DNA of 64,000 bases from Agaricus subrufescens (GCA_029945375.1 CM057060.1:682001-746000); one strand, 5' to 3'. Counted from the stretch's first letter, positions 46,985-58,681 are shown. Program-made: numbers and translations. Notes: generated by a model from the sequence alone, not told the origin.

Positions 46985-49706
46985 TCACGGCTGACGGCAA
47001 CAAGGGCAGCCATGTTTGCTCGGAGATCCTTTGGCGGCCAGTACTTCTCTGCACTGATCACACATCGCCAAGCACCTGCATCCACGTCATTCAGTGAGAA
47101 AAATATGAAAATTCAGAAGAAAAAAAAGCTTACCGGCAAGGCCAGCTGACGATTTCCCTCGGCTTACCCGTACAGATAACACACATAGCCCTGTTCAGCA
47201 CGTCCATATCCACCTCTTCACTCCCACCATCAAAGTCGCTGCTCGTAGGCGTAGACGTGCTGAAATCCCAAACATCTCCAGTATCATCCTCATTATCTCT
47301 AATCTCGAACCCCCACATTTTCCCCATCTGACCCCACCTCCGCCTAGTCAATGGCGGAGCTGGTTCCCTCCCGGTCGTGCGGGCAGAGCCATTCACAATA
47401 TGGCTCAGAACGAGTTTGCTACTTTCGTCGACTCCCTGATTTCTTACGAAATCAGCGAACAGAGATACTGCTTCTGCTTCTCTTTCTTGTTGTTCGTCCA
47501 TGAGAGCTACTGAGGTCGAACGTTCGCCTCTTGTCGAGGAGGCGCCTTCGGGTAAGTCGTCGTCTTCGTACGCACTAGAGGCATCATCATCGTCATCGTC
47601 CTCATAATCTCCATCTTCTTCAATCACAGCATCCTCCTCATCATCGCTAATCTCTTCTCCCCTCAAAAACCTCTCATATACTTCTCTTTCTCTCCTCTGC
47701 TTCTCCAACTCAGTCAAACCAGACGCTCTCACACTCTCAGCACAATCTACACCATGCTCCCTCCTGCACGGTCTCTCATCCCGTTCCGCACTCTCAAATC
47801 CTTTCCTACTCCTCGTCCAGCTCCACCCAAATCTCAACAACCCCAAAAACACTCCACCCATCGACTTTACGAATCTCACAAGCTCATGGAACCACATCCA
47901 ACCTCTCCTCCCCGACCTCGTCGACGTCCCGCTCGAATTGGACTCTACAGTCCTCACTTCATTATTCCACCCCACCGTTTGTACATGTCCACCAGGGCGA
48001 TTCCCTGGCCCAGGATCGATACTTTTATGCCCATAAAACACTTTTCCAACGCCCGATCGTCCCATTGTCACAGCTCCAAACGTAACGGAGGGTTCCGGCG
48101 GAGGAGGCGGACGAGTAAGTTTTCTTCGCCTCACAAGCTGCGAGACCGAGCGGTGCAGCAGAGGGGCAGATATGGGTGCAACTTCATTTCCCCATCCTTT
48201 CAACCCTGTCGCTTCCAGACTAGCAGTTCCGATTCTCATCAAGACCACACCCCATTCTTCCTCAAAAGGCAGGTTCGCCCATGAGAATCTCGCAACATCA
48301 GAGTCAGGGTTATCCGTAAGGCCGCCGGCAGCGGCGATACCAAGTGTTGTGAGTAGCCGATCCACGCGGCCGTTAACGAGGAGTTGAACGATGGCGTTAA
48401 GGATTATGGTCACGAGGATGATGCAAATTAGAATGGATTCAACAACGCAGGAGAAATAGTTCATAAGAGGATAACTAGACTTGAATCCCGTACCCGAAAA
48501 AACATTGTTTTCGAGACTCTTGCCCCGGCTCGATAGGAGCGGAAGGAGAATGGCGAGATAACCTCGTCTGAAGAGCGTTGTGTGAAAGTGGAGGAGGCCG
48601 AGGAAAGATGTAACAGCAGTAGGAATCAGCCGATGGTTGGAAAGCTTCTTTGAAATACAAAGCATGTGGACCATCGTGGATTGGAGGAGCGGAATTCCTA
48701 GTGTGATGAGAGCATGCGAGTCCGGTCGGGCAGGGAGTCCCTCAGGTTTGTAAACGTGAGACGCGGGAAGTGAGAAGAGGTACAAGACGAAGGAATGGGC
48801 AACCTATCAAGGTAAGCTTATTAGAAAGGGGGATATTTTTTTACAGCATGGCACATACGAGGTTATATGGAGACATTTGTCGAGCAAAAGGCGAATCGTC
48901 CAGAGTCCCATTCGCCAGTTCATCCAGTTTTCGCACAAAACTTTCCACAAAATACGCAAATCCCAACGAACAAAAACTGATCCAGCAAACTTCCTCCATA
49001 GGTTTATGCGAAGCCCACTCGCCCAGTTTCTGGACGGCAGAGACAATATGCTGAGGGGTCCACGCAGGAAATGATTCTGGGAATGTCCCAGACGTCTGTA
49101 GGATGATCAAACACCACAACAAACACATTCGCAGCAAGCAGTAGACGGTTGGAAACTGGATCATGAATCGAGTATGTGTGCGTGAGAGGTCGATGGGAAA
49201 TATAGAATTGTAGATTCGGATGAACACAATGGCGCGGCCCGAATGCAACCTTCCACGCCTGATAGCATGTCTGCGAGACAACCTAGAAGGAATTACGATG
49301 TTGTGTAGCCTATGTAGAATAAAGGCCTATACCGTGTGAGACACGAGAGAGGAAGAATGAACGAAGGAGGACTTGCCATAAGAAAGAGCCCGAGCATGTA
49401 ACCCGAGGTGAAGAAGCCAAGCGGCCCAAACAACAAGGAGCGTTCGCCAGCACCGGGAAGCTTCGGCTTCGCTGAGGCCTGGGGGGTCGAGACAAGAGGA
49501 AGAGGAGTGGTCCACTCGGGGGTGGCCATGAGATCAGAAATAGCGGATGGAGAAAGGGAGTCCAGATCAAGGGTCGTGGGGCTTGCAGGGGGTGTGGACG
49601 ACCTGAGAGAGACAAACCTGGCGAGGAACTTGTTGGGGAGGTAGTCGAGGAGCTGGGTGAAGTTGAGGCTGAAGGTTATGTTTTGCACGGACGGGAAGTC
49701 GTCCAT
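46985..49706 (-). CDS. Multi-pass membrane RING E3 ligase (Asi1/Asi3-like)
   Basis: ATG 49706 (MDDFPSVQNITFSLNF). Several hydrophobic segments follow (LFGPLGFFTSGYMLGLFLM, VYCLLRMCLLWCLIILQ, LIPTAVTSFLGLLHF, SILICIILVTIILNAIVQLLV). After a long cytosolic region with acidic runs (DDEEDAVIEEDGDYEDDDDDD), the C-terminus holds a RING-like domain: CVIC, then SWPCRCLAMCDQC and HGCPCCRQP, ending at 46985-46987. Cysteines occupy all metal positions, without the usual His. Yeast Asi1/Asi3 have the same layout (membrane helices then C-terminal RING) and work in inner nuclear membrane protein degradation. The equivalence is inferred. Exons are joined across introns near 49300, 48820 and 47140; not all borders were checked. 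Confidence 0.75.
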
Positions 49707-50363
49707 GGCGGGGCTGCTCAAGCTCTCGGCCCCTCCCCCGTCATATTGGCCCCCCTGCTGACTAAGCACCATGCTAATCTACCCTTCCCTTGTTCTCGCA
49801 TCCGTTTCCCTGGCTACATGCTCTTTTCTTGCGCCGAATGGGGCTCAAGGGGCTCGAGGGAGAGGCAGATTTACGTAGCAGCCAAGCACGGCCTGTGCTG
49901 TATCGACCACAGTGCCCGGCGCGCATGTTGTTGAAGCTGGGCTGCTACAGTCGGCTATAACACACCAAATCCTCCCGCGGTGACATCGGCGAGGAGAAAA
50001 TACCCATGGTCTGGGCGTGCACAAGTATAGCCCCTCGCGTCCCAATTATTAAACACGCTCGCCACAACCCACCAATGAGTGCCACTGCCTTCAGCATGGA
50101 ACCCCTCACGCCCATGCATCGACAGTTACGCGCCACAATCCCACGAGCCGCTGGTCATAACCACGCGCACTCCCACTAGCGTACCACGTCCCAACTGCTC
50201 AAGATCAGATAGAGCAGGAGGATATTTATAATTATGCTAAATCACTAAGTTCTTGCCAAGAAAGGAAACACAGCGCATCAGTACTCCGACGCGGGTCCGA
50301 AAGCATAAAAATGAGAGCAATATATTGCATTACCAAGTACCAGAGTAGCTAGGCGAATGTACA
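49707..50363. other. Intergenic between RING gene and mS38
   Basis: Promoter side of the RING gene and 3' side of mS38, about 650 bp. No gene is supported. Confidence 0.5.
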
Positions 50364-51359
50364 CTACCGTCCAATTCTGATACGCTGCGAGCGGGTAGCC
50401 TGAAAAAAAACACAAAGGGAGAAAAATCAGTCATCGTCAAAATACCGCGGTTTAACAACTCACCCTCCGACGCTTCTTCAGTCTAACAGGGCACAAAACA
50501 TCAATGATTGATCGACAATTGTAGAACGGGCACCATCAACTCACTTGTGTTTCTTCATCTTCTTTTTCCTCTTCCTCTTCACACTATCCATCATAACATC
50601 CTCCCACTCCTTATCCATTTGTTCTCTCAACTGAACCCTCTCAACATCCTGACTCACATCAAGGCCCATATTCTTCAACGTCTCCTCCCACGACGCAACC
50701 GACGCAACCCGATGCATCGTCATAGCATAATGCAACTGCCTAGCAGTCTCCGCATCCTCATCCACATTCACATTATACCCATACGTTCCATCCAAATTCA
50801 ACACCCCCGACGGAGCCGGCGGTAACACATCACCATCTATCTTCTCAGCACCAACAGAATCAAGTATCGATGAACGTAATAGCGGGGCACTGTTCGGCGG
50901 CGGCGTAAACATTGAATGTGGGTTCGAAATAAGTAGAAGCGGGCGATGCAATGAGAAAAACTGATGAATTTTGAAATCCTTTGCGTTGACATTGGGATGA
51001 GGGCCAAGATAATTGTGATATGGATCGGTTGAAGAATGAGTTCCTAGGTACGCCGACGGGGATATGCTAGGTTTTCGGAACCCCTGATCATTAGAAGGTT
51101 CTGGCGACGTGGCAGACGTAGCGGCTTTGGCATTATTTGAGGGTGAATTAGGGTTACTGCTATTCGCAGCTTGAGCTGTAGAGGGTGTTTTCGCAGCAGC
51201 ATCCTTGGAAGGACCCTCCGAAGTGTCAGACTTGTTCTTTGCTGCGACAACTGGGGTCTTGGGCGGTTTAGAAGAGTTAAAGAAGCGGCCACCGCCAAAG
51301 GAGGAGTAGGAGCGGCGGGTGACCGACGAACGGCTGATCAAACGGCCGAGGGCAGACAT
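50364..51359 (-). CDS. Mitochondrial small-subunit ribosomal protein mS38 (COX24/AURKAIP1-like)
   Basis: Exons 51359-50545, 50482-50464 (19 nt) and 50399-50364 (36 nt) join to 289 residues. ATG 51359 opens a mitochondrial presequence (MSALGRLISRSSVTRRSYSS). A long low-complexity middle follows, then the family hallmark at the very C-terminus, SVKRKRKKKMKKHKLKKRRR then ATRSQRIRIGR, assembled across both small exons. mS38 binds the decoding region of the mitoribosome and affects translation of COX1 and other mRNAs. The in-frame sequence upstream of 51359 lacks an ATG. Confidence 0.9.
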
Positions 51360-52065
51360 GGACGCCCGGCTGCCCAGGGAAAACGAGGACTGCAGTGCAA
51401 CAGACGCAGTGCCCAACCCAGGACAGGAAAATTACATCATCCCACACCGTGCACGTGACATCCACCGACAAGAGTACTTTACAATAAGATTCCTTGCTTA
51501 TTCGGTCCCAGGGGAAATGAAGGAAGTAGGGTGTGGATTTATTTTATAAAAAAGGGGTAAGGTGTTGTAGGTTTGTGAACACAAAATCGTTAAAGATGTG
51601 TAGGGAATGAATATTGAAATTTGGGCGATTTTGTGAGGGTTGCGTAGGCCCAGCGGCCGAGGGGGCACGTGATCCTGGGATCCGGGTTTTTTGGCCCGGC
51701 CCGGGAACACGTGCTCTCGGAATGGAATAAAGGTTTTTATTTTTATTCTGTATCACGGATCAGAAATGTATCAACCCCCGTGGATGAGACTCAAATGAGA
51801 GCCTAGACGGAGGGCACCTCAAAATGGAGCGGGGGTTGAAAGGAGAGAGAGATAAGATAATAAAAATAAAAACATGGCCGCCGGGGCCTGAGCGAAAGGT
51901 AAAACTCCCTGGCCGCTCGAAACGGACGCAAGGAGACAGTACCAGACGGAGTGGAGCTCACACCAGGCGAGTGTGGCCGTGAGAGGCCAGGCAAGCCTAG
52001 CCCAAAATGAGGTGCAATCCGCTTAGATTACATCTCCAAACTGGGTCTCATGTAACCCCGGGAAT
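51360..52065. other. Spacer between mS38 and the retroelement; 3' flank of the element
   Basis: Contains the mS38 promoter and the end of the DIRS/Ngaro-like element, whose border was not found. Two CACGTG palindromes (51666-51671 and 51708-51713) lie inside a GC-rich inverted repeat. The stretch 51840-51880 is A/T-rich. Confidence 0.5.
51665..51714. repeat. GC-rich inverted repeat with paired CACGTG boxes
   Basis: Arms gcacgtg (51665-51671) and cacgtgc (51708-51714) are complementary. Inside them CCGGG/CCCGG stretches pair around a T6 run. It could be a bHLH/Cbf1-type binding pair for the mS38 promoter or a terminal structure of the retroelement. Confidence 0.4.
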
Positions 52066-53345
52066 CTAGGTACAAGAGAGTGCAAAAGAGTTCATGATGG
52101 AGGATGTGCGAGAGATCTGATCGCGAGAGTAAGCTAGGGACGTATTTAGCGGGATGATATCTTCTACCCTACGCCAGTAAATAAGAAAGGTCGTCGAAGT
52201 CCAACCTCCGGTGGCAGCGACAACGTCTGGGGGCACACCGGCAAGTAGAAGTGCTACGGCACCGCCAATTCTGAATGAATGTCCAGATATGTGGGGGCTT
52301 CTACAGCTGCCCCAAACTGATGACACGAAAGACATGAAGTCCTTCTTGATCATATGTGTCCAAGAACCTGGGAGCTTTGTGTATGCAAACAAAGATGAAC
52401 CGGGAGGGGGGTTTTTGTTCACCCGCAGGTGGTTAATGAAGGCAGCCACAGGACAGAGTGGATCATCGCGGCTAGTTAAAACGACCTGGAAACCCTCCGA
52501 CTGGGTAGTCTTGGTCCATGGGATACGGAAGGAGAGGGAATGAGCGCCATTGGGAAGGGATGAGAGAGAGATGCTGTCCGAGCGTGTGGAATGGAAAAGT
52601 GGGTTAAACTCTTCAGTCGATGGAACAGTAGTCTCTCCCAAGCGGCGGCAACCAAAGAAGGAGGTTGTAGCCGTAGCCCAAAGCGCTGCGTGAAAAGAGT
52701 TGTTCAGGTCCAGCGCCTTGAGCAATTGTCGTAGGTGTTCAAGTGAAACTGGTGGGCGTGGGGGTCGCCTGAACTTGACCCCTTGCTTGTCTGCAGCCCG
52801 ACGTATAAGGTGGAGGCGTTCATCATTGCCAAACCAAGGGGCGCTATTGAGAATATGCCAGCAACGGAGGCCAGACAGCCACTGAGAGATTGTTTTTCCA
52901 CTGTAGAAACCTACAAACGATGCCGCAAAAGCAGCCAGTAAATCTGTGGAGGCGGGCATGCGGTCAGACTCAGAGATGCTCCAGTCATCACAGAACTGGT
53001 TGAAACGTAAGAGGCCTGACGCGTAGCTTGTCCTGGTGTTAGGTGCCAGGCCTTCAATGGCAACAGAGTCTGCACGTTCAATCAGGGGTGCTGGCAGCTT
53101 GGACAGTGAGGAAAGTCTCCTCGAAATGGCATATGGTGAAGACCACTTGGTGAGTCGGTCTGTGGCTCTGACATGTGGGCGGTAGGAGGGAGTGGGGAGT
53201 GAAGTCGAGCGAGGTGGGGGGTTGTTATTGGAAGACGCGACCTGGAAACGCCGGTCGTAGGAACGGGAGCGGCTAGTGACTATTGCCTCATGTTCCTTCG
53301 AAGTGGAAGCTTCTGCGGTGTGTGATGTCTGAGGAATGGGACTGC
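52066..53345 (-). CDS. Tyrosine recombinase of the DIRS/Ngaro-like element
   Basis: The frame is open from about 53345 to the stop at 52066. The first ATG is at 52959, but the open frame continues upstream, so a spliced or read-through start is likely (acceptor ctcgcag near 53340). The N-terminal core domain is alpha-helical (NTRTSYASGLLRFNQFCDDW). The catalytic domain shows the first Arg in FFGCRRLGE, HSFRIGGAV (H-x-x-R), GGW and the Tyr in FLIYWRRV. That is a complete R-H-R-Y set, so the enzyme could be active. It inserts the element's circular DNA copy. Confidence 0.8.
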
Positions 53346-53478
53346 GAGGATTAGAAAAGTCAAATGAATTCTACTCTAAAATGACAGAGTACTTGACGGA
53401 GTAAAGACTGACGTTACATGTGAACATGGTATGGAATGTGAGGAAGGAAAGGGAGGTGGCTGTATGCGTGTCGTTGAC

Positions 53479-55511
53479 CTAGACCGGTTCAATGGCATCG
53501 ATGAGAACGTCTGGAAGCCGAATGCGAATGGGAACGCGTAAGACATCTGGCCCTAGGATGCCACGGGAGATGGGATCTGCTGGGTTGAGTTTTGACTCGA
53601 CGTAGACGAGGGAAGGAATGAGGAGACGGGGCGTGAGAATGTTGTAAGATCTCCTGATGGACAGGTTAATGTGGTAGTTAGGGCTACGTCCTTTGCCCAT
53701 CGCCCCGATGGTACCTTGATTGTCCGAATGAATGACAAATCTTTGGTTCTGTAGATCCCAAGCATCCAGCAGGTGTATGACAAGCTCGACGGCAACAGTC
53801 TCTAGCCAACCGATGTCTCTCCCGGGAACCTTCCAGGAGTTCCGGAGTTTGAAAGCCATCCAGCGTCCATCGATAACTAAACCAATGCCCCAGGAGGTGC
53901 TAGCGTCGACAAAGATGTTGAGGTGGGATGAGGGGCCCGGGGGTAAGATGGGGCGAGAGAAAGAGTCATCCAGAAGGCGAGTATGCCACCAGCGAAGGTC
54001 AGTCAAAAGTGAACGAGGGGGGTAGCGGTGTTGGAAAGTGTCTCCTCGGAAGGTTGCGGCAAAGTTTGAGAGGGAGGGTAAATGGGAACGACCATCGAGG
54101 TAGACGAAGGAGGCGTAGCAGAGAGTGCCGTGCAGTTTTTCCACGTCACGAAGTTGACACCTGCCTGAGGAGAAACGGTCCAGGAAGGAGGATACCCTGG
54201 TTAGGTATTTCAGACGTTTATGTGGAGGAAGAGCGACTGTCTTGTGGGGAATGTCCCATGAGAGGCCTATGAAGGTGAATGAAGGCTCGAAGGAGTCGGT
54301 TCCCTTGTCTGGGTGCCATGGCACGCGAAGAGGAGCAACAATGTTTAGAGCGTCAGGCTTGTCATAAGCATAAATGTACGGGGTGTCAAGTGAGGAGTTG
54401 CCTGTAGTCTTGGGCGTGCGGAACAAGGCCAGGTCATCTTCGTATTTGACCACCGGAGCAATGCCTTCAGCATGCCAGACGTCAACCACGAAATTGATGA
54501 TCATCCCAGCGTTGGCGCTGGCGGAAGATGCACCAAAAGGGTGGACGTGGTCGATGTAAAATTCGCCTGGGCGGCCTTGTAGGACCAGCCAGGGTTTATG
54601 GTCTGGGATGACAGGGCAGGTGCGGTGAAACTTCGCAACGTCTGCCGTGCAGGCTTGTGTACCAGGAGGGGCTTGGGCCACCTGACAAAGTTCGTCAGAA
54701 AGTTGAACGAAAAGGTGTAGAATGTTAGGAGATGAAATGGTTCGAGTGGAATGTGAAAGAGCGAAAGGCATGAAGGCCTGCCCATGTACCGGGGAGATGA
54801 AACCGGTGTAGCAATGCTGGCTGCTAAATATGACGGTGCCGAGGAAGGCAAGTGGGGGTGATGAAGACCCAATGATGAAATGCGGGTTTTGAAACTTACC
54901 AGGTCGGCAACACGCACAGCCGTGTCGAAACGAGTGGGGAAGGAGATGGTTTTAATGAAAGAATTAACAGAGGCGGTTGAGCTGTTTCCTTTCGAGAGAT
55001 GACGGCAGACGCGAACTTTGTCAGGTTCGCCAGGGGCTTGGGGTTGAACCACAGCTATAAGAGGCGAGGATTGGAAGGGCCCTCGCAGAATGCGCAAGAT
55101 ATCGGAGTGATTATAAGGGCCGTCCATGCGACCAGAAGAGACTTCTTCAGTAAGGTAATCGTCAAGAAGTTCTGTGTGCTGCAAAATTGATGGATGATTT
55201 GGAAAGACATGCGTTTCAAGAAGAGGGGGCATGCGGCCAATTGGGAATCCCCCGGCGAGGTATGAAATAAGGTCTGGATACTCCGTATGCAGGTTATGTT
55301 TAATAAGAAAAATTTCGAATGCGGTGTGGTCGTAAGGGGTCACCACTTTTTCAAAGATATCTGGATGAGAGTAGATCGAAGGGTTGAAAGGAGGACGCGG
55401 GACAATGGTATTAAGGAGACGGGGGTAAGGTAGGTGTTCGTGAACGAGGGCATGAGCAAAATTAGTCTTGGGAATTGGGGGCGCTTCGGCAGGACCAGGT
55501 GAGGGCGGCAT
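53479..55511 (-). CDS. Reverse transcriptase-RNase H of the element (with intron)
   Basis: ATG 55511 overlaps the end of gag in another frame. The first exon runs to RVADL. A GTAAGT...CAG intron of about 220 bp (54899-54681) removes stop-containing sequence and joins VAQAPPGTQACTADVAKF. RT motifs follow: ADVAKFHRT, LVLQGRPGEFY, HPFGASSASANAGMI and VKYEDDLALF (YEDD in place of YxDD). RNase H follows with DAST, LETVAVELV, VIHSDNQG and NPADPISRG carrying the four acidic residues. Stop 53479-53481. Such enzymes copy element RNA to DNA. Confidence 0.78.
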
Positions 55512-56979
55512 GGGAACCACCGCAGAAGGAGCAGTTATGGGAGCGTCCGCATTGTGAGTTGCATGATCTTGTGGCAAAGTTTGCGAGGTTGTAGAGAAAG
55601 CAAGGTTCGCTCCCGTTAGGGAGGAGTAGCTTGCCTTCGGTGATATGGCAGTACATCGCTTTGCCGTCGGGAAAAGTGTCCGCGAAATCGTTAGAGATAT
55701 GTTGGAATATGGTATGTTCCTTCGTGCAGCCGAGACAGCGGGCAGTGCCGCTCGTCCTTGAGGAAGATTTCTTCTTGTTGTTTTTCCCGGACCTCTTGTC
55801 TGAACGAAAAAACTGCTGCTGAGATGATGAGGAGGAAGTGGGAGGTTTGTTGTTGTTCATCCCGGAAAGACGTCGGAGGAGCGTAGCTTCTGCTTCGGCG
55901 TTGGAACGAGCGATAAGGAAGTGTTGCTCGTACTCTGATGAGATGAAAGGGCGATTGTCAACCAGGATGTTCTGTCGTAATTCAAGTTCGTGAGTCTTCC
56001 AGAACTGAAAGAGGGCGCCCGTATCTCTCTTTGTGGCAAAGAAATTAAAATGATTGAACCATGTCTTGGACCATTCTCCGTTGCCTGCTGAAGACAGGGG
56101 GTTAGTGGAAATGTCGCGACTCGATTGGAAGTGAACGTAGTTGGCGGCGGACTCTAGGTAGCGGTCATAGGTGAAGGAATGACTATTGTCATCACCAAAC
56201 AGCTCAGAGAGCTTCGGGATGTCCAGAACGGTACAACCCTTAGGCTCTCCGGGCCGGGGGTTGATCCTAGTGAGCGGGATGGTAGCCAGGTTGGAGGAAA
56301 CATGGCGGACCACGTCGGGATGGAAAAAGGAGAGTGGGAGGAAGGCGCGCTCATCTTCAGTTGTGTAAAAGATCTGCGGAAAAACCCGGGAGCAGTCCTC
56401 GGAATCTTTGACAGCAAGGAGATTGCCGTCCATGCGGCGTCTCTTGGTGGGAGGCCCCGTTGGAGCGTCCGAAAGTGACTCCACAGGGGATCGCTTTCTT
56501 TTGAGATTTGCGACCTTTGTCTTAATATCAGTAGGCATGATGTCTAAGAAAGATGTGTAGACGTCGTGATTGCATAAAGATTCCATGTCCTCGTTAGAGA
56601 GGGACAGGATGGAGTCGTTATCAGAGACTTCTCCATCAATGCGGAGGTCTCTCATGCGGATCCTCTGAATATCTCTTTGAGCATTCTTTTCTTCTCGCTC
56701 TTTATTCATGATTAGACGGCCCTTTAGGCTCAGGCGATTAAAAAAGGCGAGTAGATTAGGTGACTTGTGTTTGTCGTTATCATGGTGAGGACCGTCCTCT
56801 GAGCTGTGATCTCGTTGCCTGCGCTGGTCAGGTGGGTTGTCTTGTTGACGAGTGGCAGGGTCTTGTTGACTGGCCTGACCGTGTTGGGGATCGGGTAAAG
56901 GATTACCCTGGCCCTGATTTTGATCGCCGTTGTTTGAATGGGCTTGTTGATCGCCGTCTCCTGGAACGATCTGTGTCAT
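55462..56979 (-). CDS. Gag-like protein of the element
   Basis: ATG 56979 to stop 55462, 505 codons uninterrupted. The N-terminus is Gln/Asp-rich. The middle has a QHFLIARSNAEAEATLLRR helix, and a basic Ser-rich linker follows. Two zinc-knuckle-like clusters are at the C-terminus: CLGCTKEHTIFQH and CNSQCGRSHNCSFCGGSHAALTWSC. This is the layout of nucleic-acid-binding Gag proteins. Order and strand match the RT and YR genes downstream. Confidence 0.78.
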   Translation of the reverse strand: MTQIVPGDGDQQAHSNNGDQNQGQGNPLPDPQHGQASQQDPATRQQDNPPDQRRQRDHSSEDGPHHDNDKHKSPNLLAFFNRLSLKGRLIMNKEREEKNAQRDIQRIRMRDLRIDGEVSDNDSILSLSNEDMESLCNHDVYTSFLDIMPTDIKTKVANLKRKRSPVESLSDAPTGPPTKRRRMDGNLLAVKDSEDCSRVFPQIFYTTEDERAFLPLSFFHPDVVRHVSSNLATIPLTRINPRPGEPKGCTVLDIPKLSELFGDDNSHSFTYDRYLESAANYVHFQSSRDISTNPLSSAGNGEWSKTWFNHFNFFATKRDTGALFQFWKTHELELRQNILVDNRPFISSEYEQHFLIARSNAEAEATLLRRLSGMNNNKPPTSSSSSQQQFFRSDKRSGKNNKKKSSSRTSGTARCLGCTKEHTIFQHISNDFADTFPDGKAMYCHITEGKLLLPNGSEPCFLYNLANFATRSCNSQCGRSHNCSFCGGSHAALTWSCRSAPNSQD

Positions 56980-57252
56980 GGTGAAAAGATAAATAAGGTT
57001 AAGAAGCGAAAGAAGATGGAGAGGAAGCGGAAATGAACAGCAAAAAAGACTGGGTGAGGATCAGGGCTCAGCCAGGGGACGAGAATTGAGGATGAAAATT
57101 TTTCTGATGCGAGATAATATGGATAATGTGTACATGTTGTGCTGGACCTTTGATTGCTTGGTCATCTTATCCTCTGATGAGAATGCTTCACATCTCGGAT
57201 TACAAGCTCTACAGTAAGTGGTACAGTACATACAATATCATCACCGTCATAA
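56980..57252. other. 5' flank of the retroelement
   Basis: Should hold the promoter of the element (leader before gag ATG 56979) and the 3' flank of the next gene. Terminal repeats were not recognised. Confidence 0.4.
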
Positions 57253-58681
57253 TCATGTAACAGTCACTATGTCCCCCTTTCCATCTCTCAGTATCACGAC
57301 CTCACACTCAATCTTCTCCCCAGTGTCCAAGCACACCACCTCTGTCGGATCAATGGAACTCGTCTGTATCTGTCTCTTGTCAAAGAACGACCGTCCAAGC
57401 ACGACATCGAAATGGGGTTCCTCGCATAGATAAACCTGGACATTCGTCACAGTCGGCTTCCTCTCACCCCCCTTTTTCTGTTGTGAAACCAATTGTTGAT
57501 GCAGAGACGAATGTCGTTTCGACTGTTTACGTTGAGGGGTGGAAGTAACCACACCCGGCGAACGGGATGACGAAAGCACAACCGTGCTCGAAGAATGAGA
57601 CGGGTTAGGCGACGGCATTCCACTAGGCCATCCATGGCCAACTTCCAAACTTTCCCGTCCAGTCTTCGTAGGTGTCTTCAACGACTCTCTGCCGGCATGG
57701 TCTTGATTAGACGAGCTCGAAGTCACCAGTGTGATCGGCCACGTGCCGATATTGACTAGACCACCGTATCCGTAGTGTCCTGGGGTAGCATCGCGGGGTA
57801 TGAAACCATGACCCTGTGCGAATTTCCTTGAAATATAAACATGGCGGTAGCCGACCTTCAAAAGCATCCTGACTGTGAAACGACTATCAACCAAACCGCC
57901 CGCACATATATCGAGCAAATAAACCCACCATTCTTTACAGGACCTATACTTCCCATTACAGTCCTTACCCCGTTCTCATTATGGAATTTCTGAAATTGTT
58001 TCATCAACCTCGGTACACCATCCTGCGCTTTTTCCTCTTTCTCTTTTTTATGACTACTCCGTCGGCTCGATTTTTCAACAGAAGAGGAAACAGAGAGTGT
58101 TTTTTCAACAATACTTGTAGGACGGAACGCATAATAGGATGGATTCCTGTACGCCGGGGGAACAGGTAACGGTTGATTTGGATTGTGCAAATATAGCGTA
58201 GGCGATGAAGACACTGTCGATGCCACTGATTGTTGACTCCGATAACCCTCGCCAATTTCTCTATTAGGAACAGCGGGGGACGCATCGTTCATATTAGGGC
58301 TCAATAAGCCATTCACGTATGACTGCTGTCGCCATGAAAAGATTGTATAATCCGAATCTGAGATAAAAAGTATTAGTTAGATAACTCTCAAATGAACACA
58401 AAGCTCCTACCGTCGTTTAAATCCCATACGGAGTCGCCAAAATCATATTTAAGCCACCCTGGTCCAACATGTTGACCATGGTATTCTTTCTGAGTCTTCA
58501 AACTGAGTTTGTCAAACAATAAGTTTAGGGACTCTTGGTTCACTACATGACGCACCACCGTCAGTTGATTTGAAGGGCTCTGATGCGAAAACGTAGACGT
58601 ACGTGAGTGAATGACTGCAAAAGATGATGTAGGTGTGTGTATATTCAGAACTGTCCCATGGGAAGTCGAAGCTTCTGCCAT
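57253..58681 (-). CDS. Conserved fungal protein with retropepsin-like C-terminal region
   Basis: Exons 58681-58411, 58357-57929 and 57872-57253 join in frame to 439 residues. The N-terminal half is polar (LNIHTPTSSFAVIHS, then GWLKYDFGDSVWDLND). The middle is Ser-rich with a KKEKEEK stretch. The C-terminal third reads KVGYRHVYISRKFAQGHGFIP, GYGGLVNIGTWPITL and VYLCEEPHFDVVLGRSFFDKR. These blocks resemble the flanks of a retropepsin-type aspartic protease fold (the hallmark D-T/S-G is replaced), so a non-catalytic or domesticated fold is possible. No function can be assigned; it is not placed in a named family. Confidence 0.6.

Larger units (their letters stand above)
52066..56979 (-). mobile_element. 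DIRS/Ngaro-type tyrosine-recombinase retrotransposon, near complete
   Basis: Order in the coding direction is gag (56979-55462), RT-RNase H (55511-53479), tyrosine recombinase (to 52066). This is the arrangement of the DIRS order; no methyltransferase domain was seen between RT-RH and YR, which favours the Ngaro group. Termini (split direct or inverted repeats) and target-site duplications were not found by eye, so the borders lie outside the coding span. Reading frames are largely open, suggesting recent insertion. Confidence 0.82.

Noticed and set aside
47754..48284. Long plus-strand frame with no stop over 176 codons
   Set aside because: It is antisense to the coding sequence of the RING membrane protein; its composition reflects the acidic and Arg-rich stretches of that gene.
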